This document shows, piece by piece, positions 15,251-24,179 of a stretch of DNA of 64,000 nt (its first letter is position 1; every line of letters starts with the position of its first letter). The notes below the pieces were generated by a model. It was not told the origin of the DNA, made no database searches, and saw nothing but the letters and a program-made list of their open reading frames with translations. The position numbers and the translations under genes are program-made. Where the stretch lies: positions 62,001-126,000 of the forward strand of contig QUAH01000001.1 of assembly GCA_003426165.1 (NCBI GenBank). Direction: 5' to 3'. This DNA comes from Candidatus Saccharicenans subterraneus. Lineage in GTDB: Bacteria > Acidobacteriota > Aminicenantia > Aminicenantales > Saccharicenantaceae.

Positions 15251-16564
15251 ATGGTGATGAAAAGGGAAATGAAAGTCGGCATGTTCCTGTCGGGCTTTTT
15301 TCTGCTTCTGGCGCTGTTGATACTGTCCGTGGGTGATGTCCAGGAACTGTTCAAGAAACAGGGCTATCGGGTCTATGCCGTGTTTGATTCGGCCCTCGGC
15401 CTGGAAAAGAATGCCGCGGTCAAAATGGCCGGAATTAAAATCGGCCTGGTCAAGGGAATCAACCTGGACGGGCGCCGGGCCCGGGTGACCATGAGCATCT
15501 ACCCGAATTTCCGGATCCCGCACGGGTCCAAGGCCACCCTGGCTTCCCTGGGAATTCTGGGAGAAAAATACGTGGAGATCGTGCCCGGCCGGGAGAGCTC
15601 TTATTATGAACCGGAAGAGGTGATGGACTCCCTCCCGCCCATCAGTTTTGACCAGCTGGGCACTTTGTTGATGTCGCTCGGAGAGGACATCAAGAAAGTG
15701 GCTTCCTCGGTCAACAGCGTTCTGCAGAAAGACCTGGGACCGAACCTGAGAACAACCCTGGAAAACCTGGCTTCCCTGACCGGGGAATTTGACAGCCTGC
15801 TCAAGGAAAACCGGTCTTCTCTTCATCAGGCCCTGGAAGATTCCGGCAAGACCTTCAGCACCATCAACCAGCAGGTGGAACAGGTTTCAAGCCGCCTCCA
15901 GGATACCCTGAGTGAAATCCGGGGGCTGGTCCAGGACAACCGGCCCGGGGTGCAGGAGAGCCTGCGCAAGCTGGACGAGGCCCTGACCGGTCTTGGACAG
16001 GCGCTCGATTCGTTGAAGGTCCTTCTGGAAAAAATAGAAAAAGGAGAAGGCACCGCCGGGAAACTGGTCCAGGAAACCGACCTTTACGATGAGACCAGGG
16101 AAACGGTAGGCCAGATTAAGAGGATAACCTCTTCGGTTTCCGCCCTGGATTTAGGGGGAGGAGTGGAGGGGGCTTACTATGCGGACAGCGAGCTGTTCAA
16201 GGGTTCGATATTCGGCCAGTTGTGGTGGAGGGACCGGGCCCTGCTCGCGGCCGGGCTGGTCCATAATCCCTGGGAAGACCGCTTTGTCTATTCCCTTCAG
16301 GCCGGCTGGAAGTGGAGAGGACTGGTGGCCCGTGGCGGGTTAATCGAATCCAGGTTCGGGGCCGGCCTCGACTGGTACCTTCTGAACAATCGCTTCGCTC
16401 TAAGTGCTGAGGCCTTTGACTTTAACCGCGACCCCAGGCCCCGGTTCAGAGTTTACGGCCGCATCTTTCCGGTCAGAAATTTGTACCTGCTGGTTGGCCT
16501 GGATGATTTTTCCCTGGCCGACCGCCGGGAAGTCTTTTTCGGCCTGGGTCTGGAGCTGAGATGA
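15251..16564 (+). CDS. mlaD: MlaD-like MCE protein with a C-terminal beta-rich extension
   Basis: The 437 residues start at the ATG at 15251 with GGAG six bases before it. An N-terminal signal anchor (about 8-30) is followed by an MCE domain (about 38-120: YRVYAVFDSALGLEKNAAVKMAGIKIG, GSKATLASLGILGEKYVEI), then long helical regions (about 150-290) rich in Leu, Gln and Glu. The last ~130 residues alternate hydrophobic and polar residues with many Trp, Tyr, Gly and Arg, reading like transmembrane beta strands. In E. coli MlaD is only about 183 residues and lacks this part. The tail could contact or enter the outer membrane. It overlaps radA by four bases. Confidence 0.87.
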   Translation: MVMKREMKVGMFLSGFFLLLALLILSVGDVQELFKKQGYRVYAVFDSALGLEKNAAVKMAGIKIGLVKGINLDGRRARVTMSIYPNFRIPHGSKATLASLGILGEKYVEIVPGRESSYYEPEEVMDSLPPISFDQLGTLLMSLGEDIKKVASSVNSVLQKDLGPNLRTTLENLASLTGEFDSLLKENRSSLHQALEDSGKTFSTINQQVEQVSSRLQDTLSEIRGLVQDNRPGVQESLRKLDEALTGLGQALDSLKVLLEKIEKGEGTAGKLVQETDLYDETRETVGQIKRITSSVSALDLGGGVEGAYYADSELFKGSIFGQLWWRDRALLAAGLVHNPWEDRFVYSLQAGWKWRGLVARGGLIESRFGAGLDWYLLNNRFALSAEAFDFNRDPRPRFRVYGRIFPVRNLYLLVGLDDFSLADRREVFFGLGLELR

Positions 16565-17916
16565 AAAAGGGGACCGTTTTTGTCTGCCAGAACTGCGGCT
16601 TCCATTCGCCGAAGTGGCTCGGCCGCTGCAGCCAGTGTGGCGAGTGGAATACCATGGTCGAGGAACTGGAAGAGGAATTTGCCAGGGAAGTCCTGGAAAG
16701 CGGCGGGGAACCGGTTCTTTACCAGGATATAAAAGAAACGACCAACCAGAGAATTCCGGTCGGCATCGACCAGTTTAATAACGTGCTGGGCGGCGGCCTG
16801 GTGCTCGGCTCGGTGGTCCTGATCGGAGGCGAGCCGGGCATAGGCAAATCGACCCTGCTCCTCCAGGTCTCCCGGGACCTGGCTTCAGAAGAAGGCCCGG
16901 TGCTTTACGTTTCTGGCGAAGAATCCCTGGAGCAGATCAAGCTCAGGGGCGACCGGCTGGGCCTGAACCGCGAGAAGGTCTACCTGCTGGCCGAGACCGC
17001 CCTGGAAAAAATTCTGAACGCGGCCGACCGGATGAAACCCCGGGCCCTGGTCATAGATTCGGTCCAGACCATTTTTTCTTCGCAGCTGACCTCCAGCCCG
17101 GGCACCATCAGCCAGGTACGCGAGGTCACCAACCGGGTGTTCCGGCTGGCCAAGAGAAACCAGATCCCGGTTTTCCTGATCGGACATATCACCAAGGAAG
17201 GGAGCCTGGCCGGGCCCAAGTCCCTGGAACACATGGTGGATGTGGTGCTGCTCTTTGAGGGCGAGCGCGACCACCATCACCGGGTGCTGCGGGTGCTGAA
17301 AAACCGCTTCGGGCCAGTCTCGGAGCTGGCCATTTTTGAGATGGGCCAGTCGGGCCTGAAACCCATCGACAACCCCTCGGCCTTTTTCCTGAGGGAAAGG
17401 CCGCAGAACGAGCCGGGCAGCGTGGTGATTTCGACCATCAAGGGCTCGAGGCCCCTGCTGGTGGAAATCCAGGCCCTGGTATCCTCAACGCTTTTTTCCG
17501 GCAACCCCAGGCGAATGTCCATCGGGCTCGACCACTACCGGGTGTCCATGCTGCTGGCCCTGGTTGAAAAGAAGATCGGTTACAGCTTTGCCGGCGAGGA
17601 CATATATCTTAACGTGGCCGGCGGGCTGGAAGTGGACGAGCCGGCAGCCGACCTGGGGGTGGTGCTGTCGGTCATATCCTCCATAAAAAATATTCCCCTG
17701 CCCAGGGAAATGGCCGTTTTCGGCGAGGTGGGCCTCAGCGGAGAGGTCCGCTCGGTCAGCCAGCCCCTGGCCCGGGTCAAGGAAGCCAGGTCGCTCGGCT
17801 TTGAGACGGTACTGATGCCGGCCGGCAACCTTTCCCAGCTTCAGGGAGAAAATCTTAAAGGGATCAGGTGCCTCGGGGTGGACTCGGTTCGGCGGGCGCT
17901 GGCTCAGGTATTTTAA
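16561..17916 (+). CDS. radA: DNA repair protein RadA
   Basis: Branch-migrating ATPase that helps process recombination intermediates. The 451 residues have an N-terminal zinc finger CQNC...CSQC (9-26), Walker A GEPGIGKST (90-98), the RadA-specific KNRFG motif (about 247-251) and a C-terminal Lon-protease-like domain (about 270-451) with YLNVAGGLEVDEPAADL. Its ATG overlaps the mlaD stop (ATGA). The following PIN/TRAM and ispF genes resemble the radA region of Firmicutes. Confidence 0.96.
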   Translation: MKKGTVFVCQNCGFHSPKWLGRCSQCGEWNTMVEELEEEFAREVLESGGEPVLYQDIKETTNQRIPVGIDQFNNVLGGGLVLGSVVLIGGEPGIGKSTLLLQVSRDLASEEGPVLYVSGEESLEQIKLRGDRLGLNREKVYLLAETALEKILNAADRMKPRALVIDSVQTIFSSQLTSSPGTISQVREVTNRVFRLAKRNQIPVFLIGHITKEGSLAGPKSLEHMVDVVLLFEGERDHHHRVLRVLKNRFGPVSELAIFEMGQSGLKPIDNPSAFFLRERPQNEPGSVVISTIKGSRPLLVEIQALVSSTLFSGNPRRMSIGLDHYRVSMLLALVEKKIGYSFAGEDIYLNVAGGLEVDEPAADLGVVLSVISSIKNIPLPREMAVFGEVGLSGEVRSVSQPLARVKEARSLGFETVLMPAGNLSQLQGENLKGIRCLGVDSVRRALAQVF

Positions 17917-17966
17917 TTTCCCGACCAATTTTGTAAAATGATTCCAGACCTGAAGGAAGGATTAAT

Positions 17967-18956
17967 ATGGGACTAATATTATTCAGGTTAATCATAATTG
18001 CTCTGGTAATAATTGCCGGCTATTTTTATCCACCCTTCACCCTGACCCGGACGGCCGGGGCGGCCGTGGGGCTGTTGCTGGGAGTGCTGATCATTCTCCT
18101 GGAAACCAGGGTGCGCCGGGCCCAGTTCCGGATCATCTGGACGGCCTCCATCGGTACCCTGCTGGGGGTGCTGGCCGGCTGGCTTCTGGGTTCCATTTAC
18201 CACACCGTCGTTCGAACTTCAGAGATGGCCGCTTTCATCCGCATCTTTTTCCTGATAGCCTTTCCCTACATCGGTTTCCTGGTGGGCATCAAGAAACCCG
18301 AGTGGCTGGAACCGGGCTTTTTTGCCAATTTTTTCCGGAGCCAGGGGACGGAGAAGACCTACAAGCTGCTGGACACCTCGGTCATCATCGATGGACGGAT
18401 TTCCGAGGTCTGCAGCACCGGCTTTGTCGAGGGACACCTGGTGGTGCCCCAGTTTGTGCTGAAGGAATTGCAGCTGGTGGCTGATTCTCCCGACCCGCTG
18501 AAACGGCAGCGAGGTCGCCGCGGCCTGGAAGTCCTGGACCGGCTGCAAAAGATCTCCAGGGTCAAGGTGGTGATTTCCGACCTGGATTTTCCTGATATCA
18601 GGGATGTCGATTCCAAGCTGATAGAATGTGCCAAGGCACTCAAGGCCAAAATCATCACCAACGATTTCAACCTCAACAAGGTGGCCAAGCTGCAGGGGAT
18701 TGAAGTCCTGAACATCAACGAGCTGGCCAACGCCCTGCGGCCGGTGGTTCTGCCCGGAGAGACCATGAGGGTCTTTATCCTTAAGGAAGGCAAGGAAAAA
18801 GACCAGGGGGTGGCCTACCTGGACGACGGCACCATGGTCGTGGTGGACAATGCCCGCAGGATGATCGGGCAGACGGTGGATATCACGGTGACCTCGGTCC
18901 TCCAGACCACGGTGGGCAAGATGATTTTCGGCCGGTATAACGGAGAACTGCATTGA
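17967..18956 (+). CDS. Membrane PIN/TRAM domain protein (YacL family)
   Basis: The 329 residues contain three to four N-terminal transmembrane helices (to about residue 110), a PIN nuclease domain (about 133-245) beginning [13 protein letters not shown] and ending in [13 protein letters not shown], and a C-terminal TRAM RNA-binding domain (about 262-325). The acidic residues of PIN active sites (D in LLDTS, E in VLKELQ, D in ITNDFN) are present, so metal-dependent RNase activity is plausible. YacL-type proteins lie beside radA and isp genes in Firmicutes. The cellular role is not established. Confidence 0.9.
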   Translation: MGLILFRLIIIALVIIAGYFYPPFTLTRTAGAAVGLLLGVLIILLETRVRRAQFRIIWTASIGTLLGVLAGWLLGSIYHTVVRTSEMAAFIRIFFLIAFPYIGFLVGIKKPEWLEPGFFANFFRSQGTEKTYKLLDTSVIIDGRISEVCSTGFVEGHLVVPQFVLKELQLVADSPDPLKRQRGRRGLEVLDRLQKISRVKVVISDLDFPDIRDVDSKLIECAKALKAKIITNDFNLNKVAKLQGIEVLNINELANALRPVVLPGETMRVFILKEGKEKDQGVAYLDDGTMVVVDNARRMIGQTVDITVTSVLQTTVGKMIFGRYNGELH

Positions 18957-18969
18957 GCGGGAGGCTGGC

Positions 18970-19452
18970 ATGAAGATTAGGGCCGGGCTGGGCTATGACC
19001 TGCACCGCCTGGTCCCCGGGCGAAAGCTGATCATCGGCGGGGTCAGCCTGCCCTCCGAACTGGGCTGCCTGGCTCACTCCGACGGGGATGTGCTGGTCCA
19101 TTCCCTGATCGATGCCCTGCTGGGGGCGAGTGGCCGGGGAGACATCGGTCAGTGGTTTCCCGACAGCGACCCGGCCTACAAAGATATTTCCAGCCTGGAA
19201 TTGCTGCGGCGGGTTATGGTTGAGGTCCGCGAAGCCGGCCTGACGGTTATCAATACCGACAGCGTGGTAGTCCTGGAAAAGCCCCGGCTGGGGCCCTATT
19301 TCCAGGCCATGAGGGCCAACCTGGCCCCCCTTCTGGGAATAGAACCGGACCGCATCGGTCTTAAGGCCAAGACCGCCGAGGGGCTGGGAGAGGTTGGTTC
19401 GGGGCAGGCCCTGGCCTGCTGGACGGTAGCCCTGCTGGGGTACGGGGGCTGA
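18970..19452 (+). CDS. ispF: 2-C-methyl-D-erythritol 2,4-cyclodiphosphate synthase
   Basis: Fifth step of the MEP isoprenoid pathway, converting CDP-ME 2-phosphate to ME-cPP. The 160 residues show GYDLHRL (8-14, metal ligands D10 and H12), AHSDGDVLVHSLIDALLGA (38-56), GDIGQWFPDSD and a C-terminal lysine-threonine segment KAKTAEGLG. Length is standard. ispF usually follows or fuses with ispD, but here it follows the PIN/TRAM gene by 13 bases and no ispD is in the window. Confidence 0.95.
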   Translation: MKIRAGLGYDLHRLVPGRKLIIGGVSLPSELGCLAHSDGDVLVHSLIDALLGASGRGDIGQWFPDSDPAYKDISSLELLRRVMVEVREAGLTVINTDSVVVLEKPRLGPYFQAMRANLAPLLGIEPDRIGLKAKTAEGLGEVGSGQALACWTVALLGYGG

Positions 19453-19471
19453 TTATTTTGTCTTCCCGGCT

Positions 19472-19500
19472 TTGCCAAAGGCCCGGGATTCTGGTATAAT
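19472..19500 (+). promoter_or_regulatory. Predicted strong promoter of the glutamate dehydrogenase gene
   Basis: TTGCCA at 19472-19477, a 17-base spacer and a perfect TATAAT at 19495-19500. It leaves an A+T-rich leader of about 115 bases before the gene. Confidence 0.65.
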
Positions 19501-19624
19501 TTCCCCTAATTTCAGGGGAGTTAAGTTTCTGAGCTTTTAACATAAAAAAGCAATCAAAAATACATATAGCAAGCCCGGAAATCCGCTCTTCTGAAAAAAT
19601 AAAAATTCAGCAAAGGAGTATCAA

Positions 19625-22513
19625 ATGAAATCTCTGAAAGAGATTGCCAAGAAGACCTTTTTGACTGAAAACCAGCTTAAGAAAATTGAAGAAATCATCC
19701 TCAAGGACAATTTCTTCGCACCCGAGACCGTGCGCGAAGAGATAGAGACCTTCTGCACCGACCTGGGGCTGAGCGAGCAGTATTTTGAGTCCACCCCGCT
19801 GGTGACCATCGCCCGGCACATCGAGGCCCTGCGTTCGGCCGAAATCCTGGCCAGGTTGCGGGGGGAGCAGGAAGTCAGGATTGATTTTGCCACCGAGCTG
19901 GCCGACGAAGCCCTGTACCTGGTGGAAGACAACCATTACCGGGCCATCGAGATCGAAGAGAAAATCGAGAAGAAGTATCCCGGCTTTCGCGTCCAGTCCT
20001 ACCGCTCGGCCCGCAAACTGCGCGGGGCGGAGTACCTGCGCTGGTATGTGGTCTGCAAGCCGGAGTTTGTCGGCAAAGAAGTTTCTCCCGAGGAGACCGA
20101 CCTGAAGAAGATTGCTGATAAGGAATTCCTGGCCTCCATCCCCAAGGAAACCCTGGCCCGCTACCAGGAGTTGATGAATAAGGCCAAGGACCCGGAAAGG
20201 CCCTATATCGACGTGGCCCACGTGGCCAAGGACAAGACGCTGAGAATTTCCGTGGTCTGCAAGAGCGATTCCATCCCGCGGTTTTTCATCAATGTGTCCG
20301 ACGTCATAAATTCTCACGGGCTGGTTTCCAAGCGCAAATACATGGAACATTTTGCCAACGGCAAGACCATCCTGACCTTCTACCTGGACGACATCACTGA
20401 TGAAGAAAAGCTGCGGGACCTGGTCTCGGACATCAGCCTGATTTACGTCATTCCGGAAAGCCCGCTCTCTGCTCTATTCCGGGAAGGCAAATTGACCGCC
20501 CAGGAGATGCTGTTCGGCGCCTCGGCCTGGAGTTTCACCCATCAGTTCCTGAGCAGCTTCAATGAAGAGTATCTCAAGCTGTCCCAGGCCCTGAAGGATA
20601 ATCCGGAGCTTTTGGGCTTGCTGCGCGAGATGAAGACCAGGCTGGCCAAGGAAACCTTTACCGAAGACCGGGTCTGGGATGCCCTGATCAATAATTATCT
20701 TATGGTTAAAAAGCTGTTCGAGCTTTTTGACCGGAAGTTCAACCCGGCCGTTAAAGACCACAAGGTCGATGACCAGCTGCAGGCCCTGGCCAAGGAGATT
20801 AACCGGGAGATTCCGGTGGAGGCCGACCGGACGGTATTGCTGACCGTCATCACCTTCATCAAGTCCATCCTGCGCACCAACTTTTACAAGAAAGAAAAAG
20901 TCTCCATCGCCTACATGTACAGCCCTGATTTCCTGAACAAGGTCGATTATCCGGTCACTCCGTTTGGCGTCTTTCATGTGATCGGCCGCGAGCTCCGCGG
21001 TTTCCATATCCGCTTCCGCGACATCGCCCGGGGCGGCATCCGGATTGTCCGCTCCATCAATTACCAGACCTACCTGAACAACTCCGATTTCATCTTTGAC
21101 GAAAACTATAACCTGGCCCTGACCCAGCAGAGAAAGAACAAGGACCTGGCCGAGGGCGGTTCCAAGGGCACCATCCTGCTGCGCTGGGGCTTCACCGACA
21201 AGATGTCCGTGGCCTTCAAAAAGTACATCGACGGCCTGCTGGACCTGATGATGCCCGACAATTCCATCGTTGATTATTACGGCAAGGAAGTCATCCTGTT
21301 CCTGGGCCCGGACGAGTGGACGGCCGACCTGATGGAATGGGCGGCCCAGAGAGCCAGGGTTCGTGGCTACAAGTTCTGGAAGGCCTTCACCACCGGCAAG
21401 CCCCTCAGCATGGGCGGCATTCCGCATGACCGATACGGCATGACCACCAACTCTGTCCACGAGTACGTCCTGTGCGCCCTGAAGAAGCTCGGGCTCAAGG
21501 AAGAAAATATCACCAAGGTCATGACCGGCGGTCCCGACGGCGACCTGGGCTCCAACGAAATCCTGATCTCCAAAGATAAGATCCTGGCCATAATCGACGG
21601 CTCCGGCGTTCTGTATGACCCGGAAGGCATCAACCGCAAGGAGCTGGTCAGGCTGGCCAAGGCCCGGAAGATGGTTGAGAATTTCAACCGCTCCCTGCTT
21701 TCTCCCCAGGGCTTCATGGTCAACATCAAGGACCGCGACCTGGTCCTGCCGGATGGCGAGAAGGTGGAGAACGGGCTGGAGTTCCGCAACACCTTCCATC
21801 TGCACCCGAAGTTCAGGGCGGACATCTTCGTGCCCTGCGGCGGGCGCCCGGCCTCCATCAACATCAACAACTGGAAATGCTGGCTGGACGCCGAGGGCAA
21901 GCCCCGGTTTAAGGTAATCGTGGAAGGAGCTAACCTCTTCCTGACCCAGGAAGCCCGCTTGCGCCTGGAGGAAAAGGGCGTCATTATTTACAAGGATGCC
22001 TCGGCCAACAAGGGCGGCGTGACCTCCTCCTCCCTGGAAGTTCTGGCCAGCCTGGCCATGACCGACAAGGAATGGGACGAACTGATGTGCGTCAAGAACG
22101 GCGAGGAATCTCCCTTCCGCAAGCAGTACGTGAATGAAATCATCGATGTCATCCGGGAAAATGCCCGGCTGGAGTTTGAAATCATCTGGAAAGAGCACGA
22201 GAGAACCGGCATCCCCAGGGCCATCCTGACCGACCTGATCAGCGAAAAAATAAACCTGATCAAGGATGCCATCAACAATTCTGACCTGTTTAACGACCAG
22301 GCCCTGCTGGAGAAAGTCATCGAGGTCGGCGTGCCGAAGTCGCTGGTACGCCGGGTGGGCATCAACCGCTTCCTGACCCGGGTGCCCCAGAATTACCTGC
22401 GGGCCCTGTTTGCCTCCCGCCTGGCCGGTCGCTACGTCTACCAGTTTGGTTTGCAGGCCAACGAGGTTGATTTCTACCGGTTCATCTCGGATTTCAAGAA
22501 AGCCAGCAAGTAG
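19625..22513 (+). CDS. gdh: NAD-specific glutamate dehydrogenase, large (~110 kDa) type
   Basis: Oxidatively deaminates glutamate to 2-oxoglutarate and ammonia, linking amino-acid breakdown to the TCA cycle. The 962 residues match the ~115 kDa large GDH class rather than the ~450-residue hexameric enzymes or the ~1,600-residue 180 kDa type. The N-terminal ~430 residues are regulatory. The catalytic part has FRDIARGGIRIV, LAEGGSKGTILLRWG near 512-526, TGGPDGDLGSNEI near 637-649, and VVEGANLFLTQEAR near 762-775. It is a single-gene unit with AAAGGAG before the ATG. Its stop is 3 bases from the end of the convergent pstB-like gene. Confidence 0.93.
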   Translation: MKSLKEIAKKTFLTENQLKKIEEIILKDNFFAPETVREEIETFCTDLGLSEQYFESTPLVTIARHIEALRSAEILARLRGEQEVRIDFATELADEALYLVEDNHYRAIEIEEKIEKKYPGFRVQSYRSARKLRGAEYLRWYVVCKPEFVGKEVSPEETDLKKIADKEFLASIPKETLARYQELMNKAKDPERPYIDVAHVAKDKTLRISVVCKSDSIPRFFINVSDVINSHGLVSKRKYMEHFANGKTILTFYLDDITDEEKLRDLVSDISLIYVIPESPLSALFREGKLTAQEMLFGASAWSFTHQFLSSFNEEYLKLSQALKDNPELLGLLREMKTRLAKETFTEDRVWDALINNYLMVKKLFELFDRKFNPAVKDHKVDDQLQALAKEINREIPVEADRTVLLTVITFIKSILRTNFYKKEKVSIAYMYSPDFLNKVDYPVTPFGVFHVIGRELRGFHIRFRDIARGGIRIVRSINYQTYLNNSDFIFDENYNLALTQQRKNKDLAEGGSKGTILLRWGFTDKMSVAFKKYIDGLLDLMMPDNSIVDYYGKEVILFLGPDEWTADLMEWAAQRARVRGYKFWKAFTTGKPLSMGGIPHDRYGMTTNSVHEYVLCALKKLGLKEENITKVMTGGPDGDLGSNEILISKDKILAIIDGSGVLYDPEGINRKELVRLAKARKMVENFNRSLLSPQGFMVNIKDRDLVLPDGEKVENGLEFRNTFHLHPKFRADIFVPCGGRPASININNWKCWLDAEGKPRFKVIVEGANLFLTQEARLRLEEKGVIIYKDASANKGGVTSSSLEVLASLAMTDKEWDELMCVKNGEESPFRKQYVNEIIDVIRENARLEFEIIWKEHERTGIPRAILTDLISEKINLIKDAINNSDLFNDQALLEKVIEVGVPKSLVRRVGINRFLTRVPQNYLRALFASRLAGRYVYQFGLQANEVDFYRFISDFKKASK

Positions 22514-22516
22514 GGA

Positions 22517-23278
22517 TTAACTTATTTCGCCCGTAATGTAGGCCCGGGTTCTGGAGTCCCGGGGCGAGACCAGGACTTCGGAAGCCGGGCCGAATTCTAT
22601 TAGCTCGCCAAAATAGAGGAAAGCCACGTAATCAGCCAGCCTTTTGGCCTGTCGCAGGATGTGAGTCACCAGGACGATGGTGTAATTCTCCTTCAGGCTG
22701 AGCAGCTGGGTCTCCACGTTCCGGCTCGATTGCGGGTCGAGGGCCGAGGTGGGCTCATCGCCCAGGATAACCTCGGGTTCCACGGCCAGGCCCCGGGCCA
22801 GGCACAGCCGCTGCTGCTGCCCGATGGACAGCCGGGCCGCCGGTTCCTGAAGCCGGTTTTTAACTTCATCCCAGAGCCCGGCCAGCCGCAGGTACTTTTC
22901 CACCAGGCCATCCAGAACTCGGCGGTCCCTGAGGCCGAGCAGCCTTGGACCGAAAGCCACGTTATCGTATATCGACATCGGCAGGACCTGGGGCTTTTGA
23001 GAGAGCAGGCCCATCCTTTTTCTGATCAGGGTAATGTCCGCTCCGGGCTGGTAAATGTCCTGGCCATCCAGAAGAACCCGGCCTTCCACCCGGACTCCTT
23101 CCTGCTCATCCAGAAGACGGTTAAGGCTCTTGAGAAGGGTGGTCTTTCCGCAACCCGAAGGACCGATGATGACAGTTATCCTGTTGTCGGGCAGGGCAAG
23201 GCTGATATTTTTCAGCACCTGGTTCTGTCCGTAAAATACATTCAGGTTTTCTACCCGCAACCGGCTCGGCTGGTTCAT
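22517..23278 (-). CDS. pstB: PstB-like phosphate ABC transporter ATPase (operon 1)
   Basis: ATPase of a phosphate-type ABC importer. The 253 residues have Walker A GPSGCGKTTLL (about 39-49), the PstB-typical Q-loop region LLSQKPQVLPMSIYDNVAFG, Walker B VILGDEPTSALDP and VTHILRQAKR. The signature reads LSIGQQQRLCLAR instead of LSGGQ: the third position is Ile. The second glycine, which contacts ATP, is kept. It is the last gene of the Rrf2-porin-pstSCAB unit and 13 bases after pstA. A second PstB is at 43788-44570. Substrate could be phosphate or a similar oxyanion. Confidence 0.88.
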   Translation of the reverse strand: MNQPSRLRVENLNVFYGQNQVLKNISLALPDNRITVIIGPSGCGKTTLLKSLNRLLDEQEGVRVEGRVLLDGQDIYQPGADITLIRKRMGLLSQKPQVLPMSIYDNVAFGPRLLGLRDRRVLDGLVEKYLRLAGLWDEVKNRLQEPAARLSIGQQQRLCLARGLAVEPEVILGDEPTSALDPQSSRNVETQLLSLKENYTIVLVTHILRQAKRLADYVAFLYFGELIEFGPASEVLVSPRDSRTRAYITGEIS

Positions 23279-23291
23279 TTGAGAACTCCGT

Positions 23292-24179
23292 TCATCGTAT
23301 CTTATGGCGGCTCAGCCGTCGGCTGAGGCTTCTTGAAGCCAGGCTGATCAGCAATATCAGGATGGTCAGGATGGCAGCCGAGGCGAAAGCTCGCTGCTGA
23401 ACTTCCGGGAAAGGAGAGTTCAGTTGAAAAAAGATGGCCAGGGGGAGGGTGGCCACCGGCTGGAGCAGGGAGGTGGTGATTTTATCGGTATAGCCGGCGG
23501 TGAACAGGACGGCGGCGGCATCACCCAGGCCCCGGCCCATGGCCATGAGCACGCCGGTCACCAGGCCGGGGAAAGTCTGGCGGAGGACCACCCGGGTGGC
23601 CGTCTGCCAGCGGCTGGCTCCCAGCGAATAGGTGGTCTCCTTGAGATCAGGGGGAACCAGCTTTATGGTCTCGTCCAGGGCCCGGCTGAGAATCGGCAGC
23701 TCCACCATGGCCACCGTAATCAGTCCGGCCAGGAGCGAGGCCCTCAGATGAAAGGTTATCATGACCAGAAAACCAAAGGCCCCGTAAACTATCGATGGGA
23801 TTCCCCAGAGCACATCGAGAGAGAACCTGATCAACTCGGCCAGCCAGGATTTCCTCCGGAGATAGCTGTTTAAGAAGACCACGGCCGGCAGGGCGATGGC
23901 CAGGGCCAGGAGGGTGGCCCCGAACACGACCTGCAGCGAACCCAGGATAGCGTTTAAGATCCCACCTTCCCGGCCCAGGTAATAACCGCTTCCGGGATTC
24001 CGGATTATCATCGAAAGTTTAAGAGCCGGCAGGCTTTTCCACAGAATTATGGCCAGGATTAAGACCAGGCCCACCAGGACAAGTAAGGCTGAAGCGGCCA
24101 TCAGCACCTTAAAGAATGACTCCACCCGCAGCCGTTTCCTGAGCGTCCCTGGATTCTGGCCTCCTGGTAGGTTATTCAT
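23292..24179 (-). CDS. pstA: PstA-like phosphate ABC transporter permease (operon 1)
   Basis: Integral membrane permease, 295 residues with about six transmembrane helices. A large N-terminal hydrophobic helix (about 28-52) is followed by the ABC-2 type permease core with LDVLWGIPSIVYGAFG and an EAA-like loop ETTYSLGASRWQTATRVVLRQTFPG. It overlaps pstC by four bases. PstA and PstC form the channel through which the solute delivered by PstS is moved. Assignment to PstA rather than PstC rests on order and the PSIVYG motif; both paralogues are alike. Confidence 0.88.
   Translation of the reverse strand: MNNLPGGQNPGTLRKRLRVESFFKVLMAASALLVLVGLVLILAIILWKSLPALKLSMIIRNPGSGYYLGREGGILNAILGSLQVVFGATLLALAIALPAVVFLNSYLRRKSWLAELIRFSLDVLWGIPSIVYGAFGFLVMITFHLRASLLAGLITVAMVELPILSRALDETIKLVPPDLKETTYSLGASRWQTATRVVLRQTFPGLVTGVLMAMGRGLGDAAAVLFTAGYTDKITTSLLQPVATLPLAIFFQLNSPFPEVQQRAFASAAILTILILLISLASRSLSRRLSRHKIR

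Noticed and set aside
20474..22198. Long open frame (574 codons) on the reverse strand inside the glutamate dehydrogenase gene
   Set aside because: GC-rich codon use leaves few stops on the opposite strand. The translation has no recognisable fold, and the forward frame is a clear NAD-GDH.
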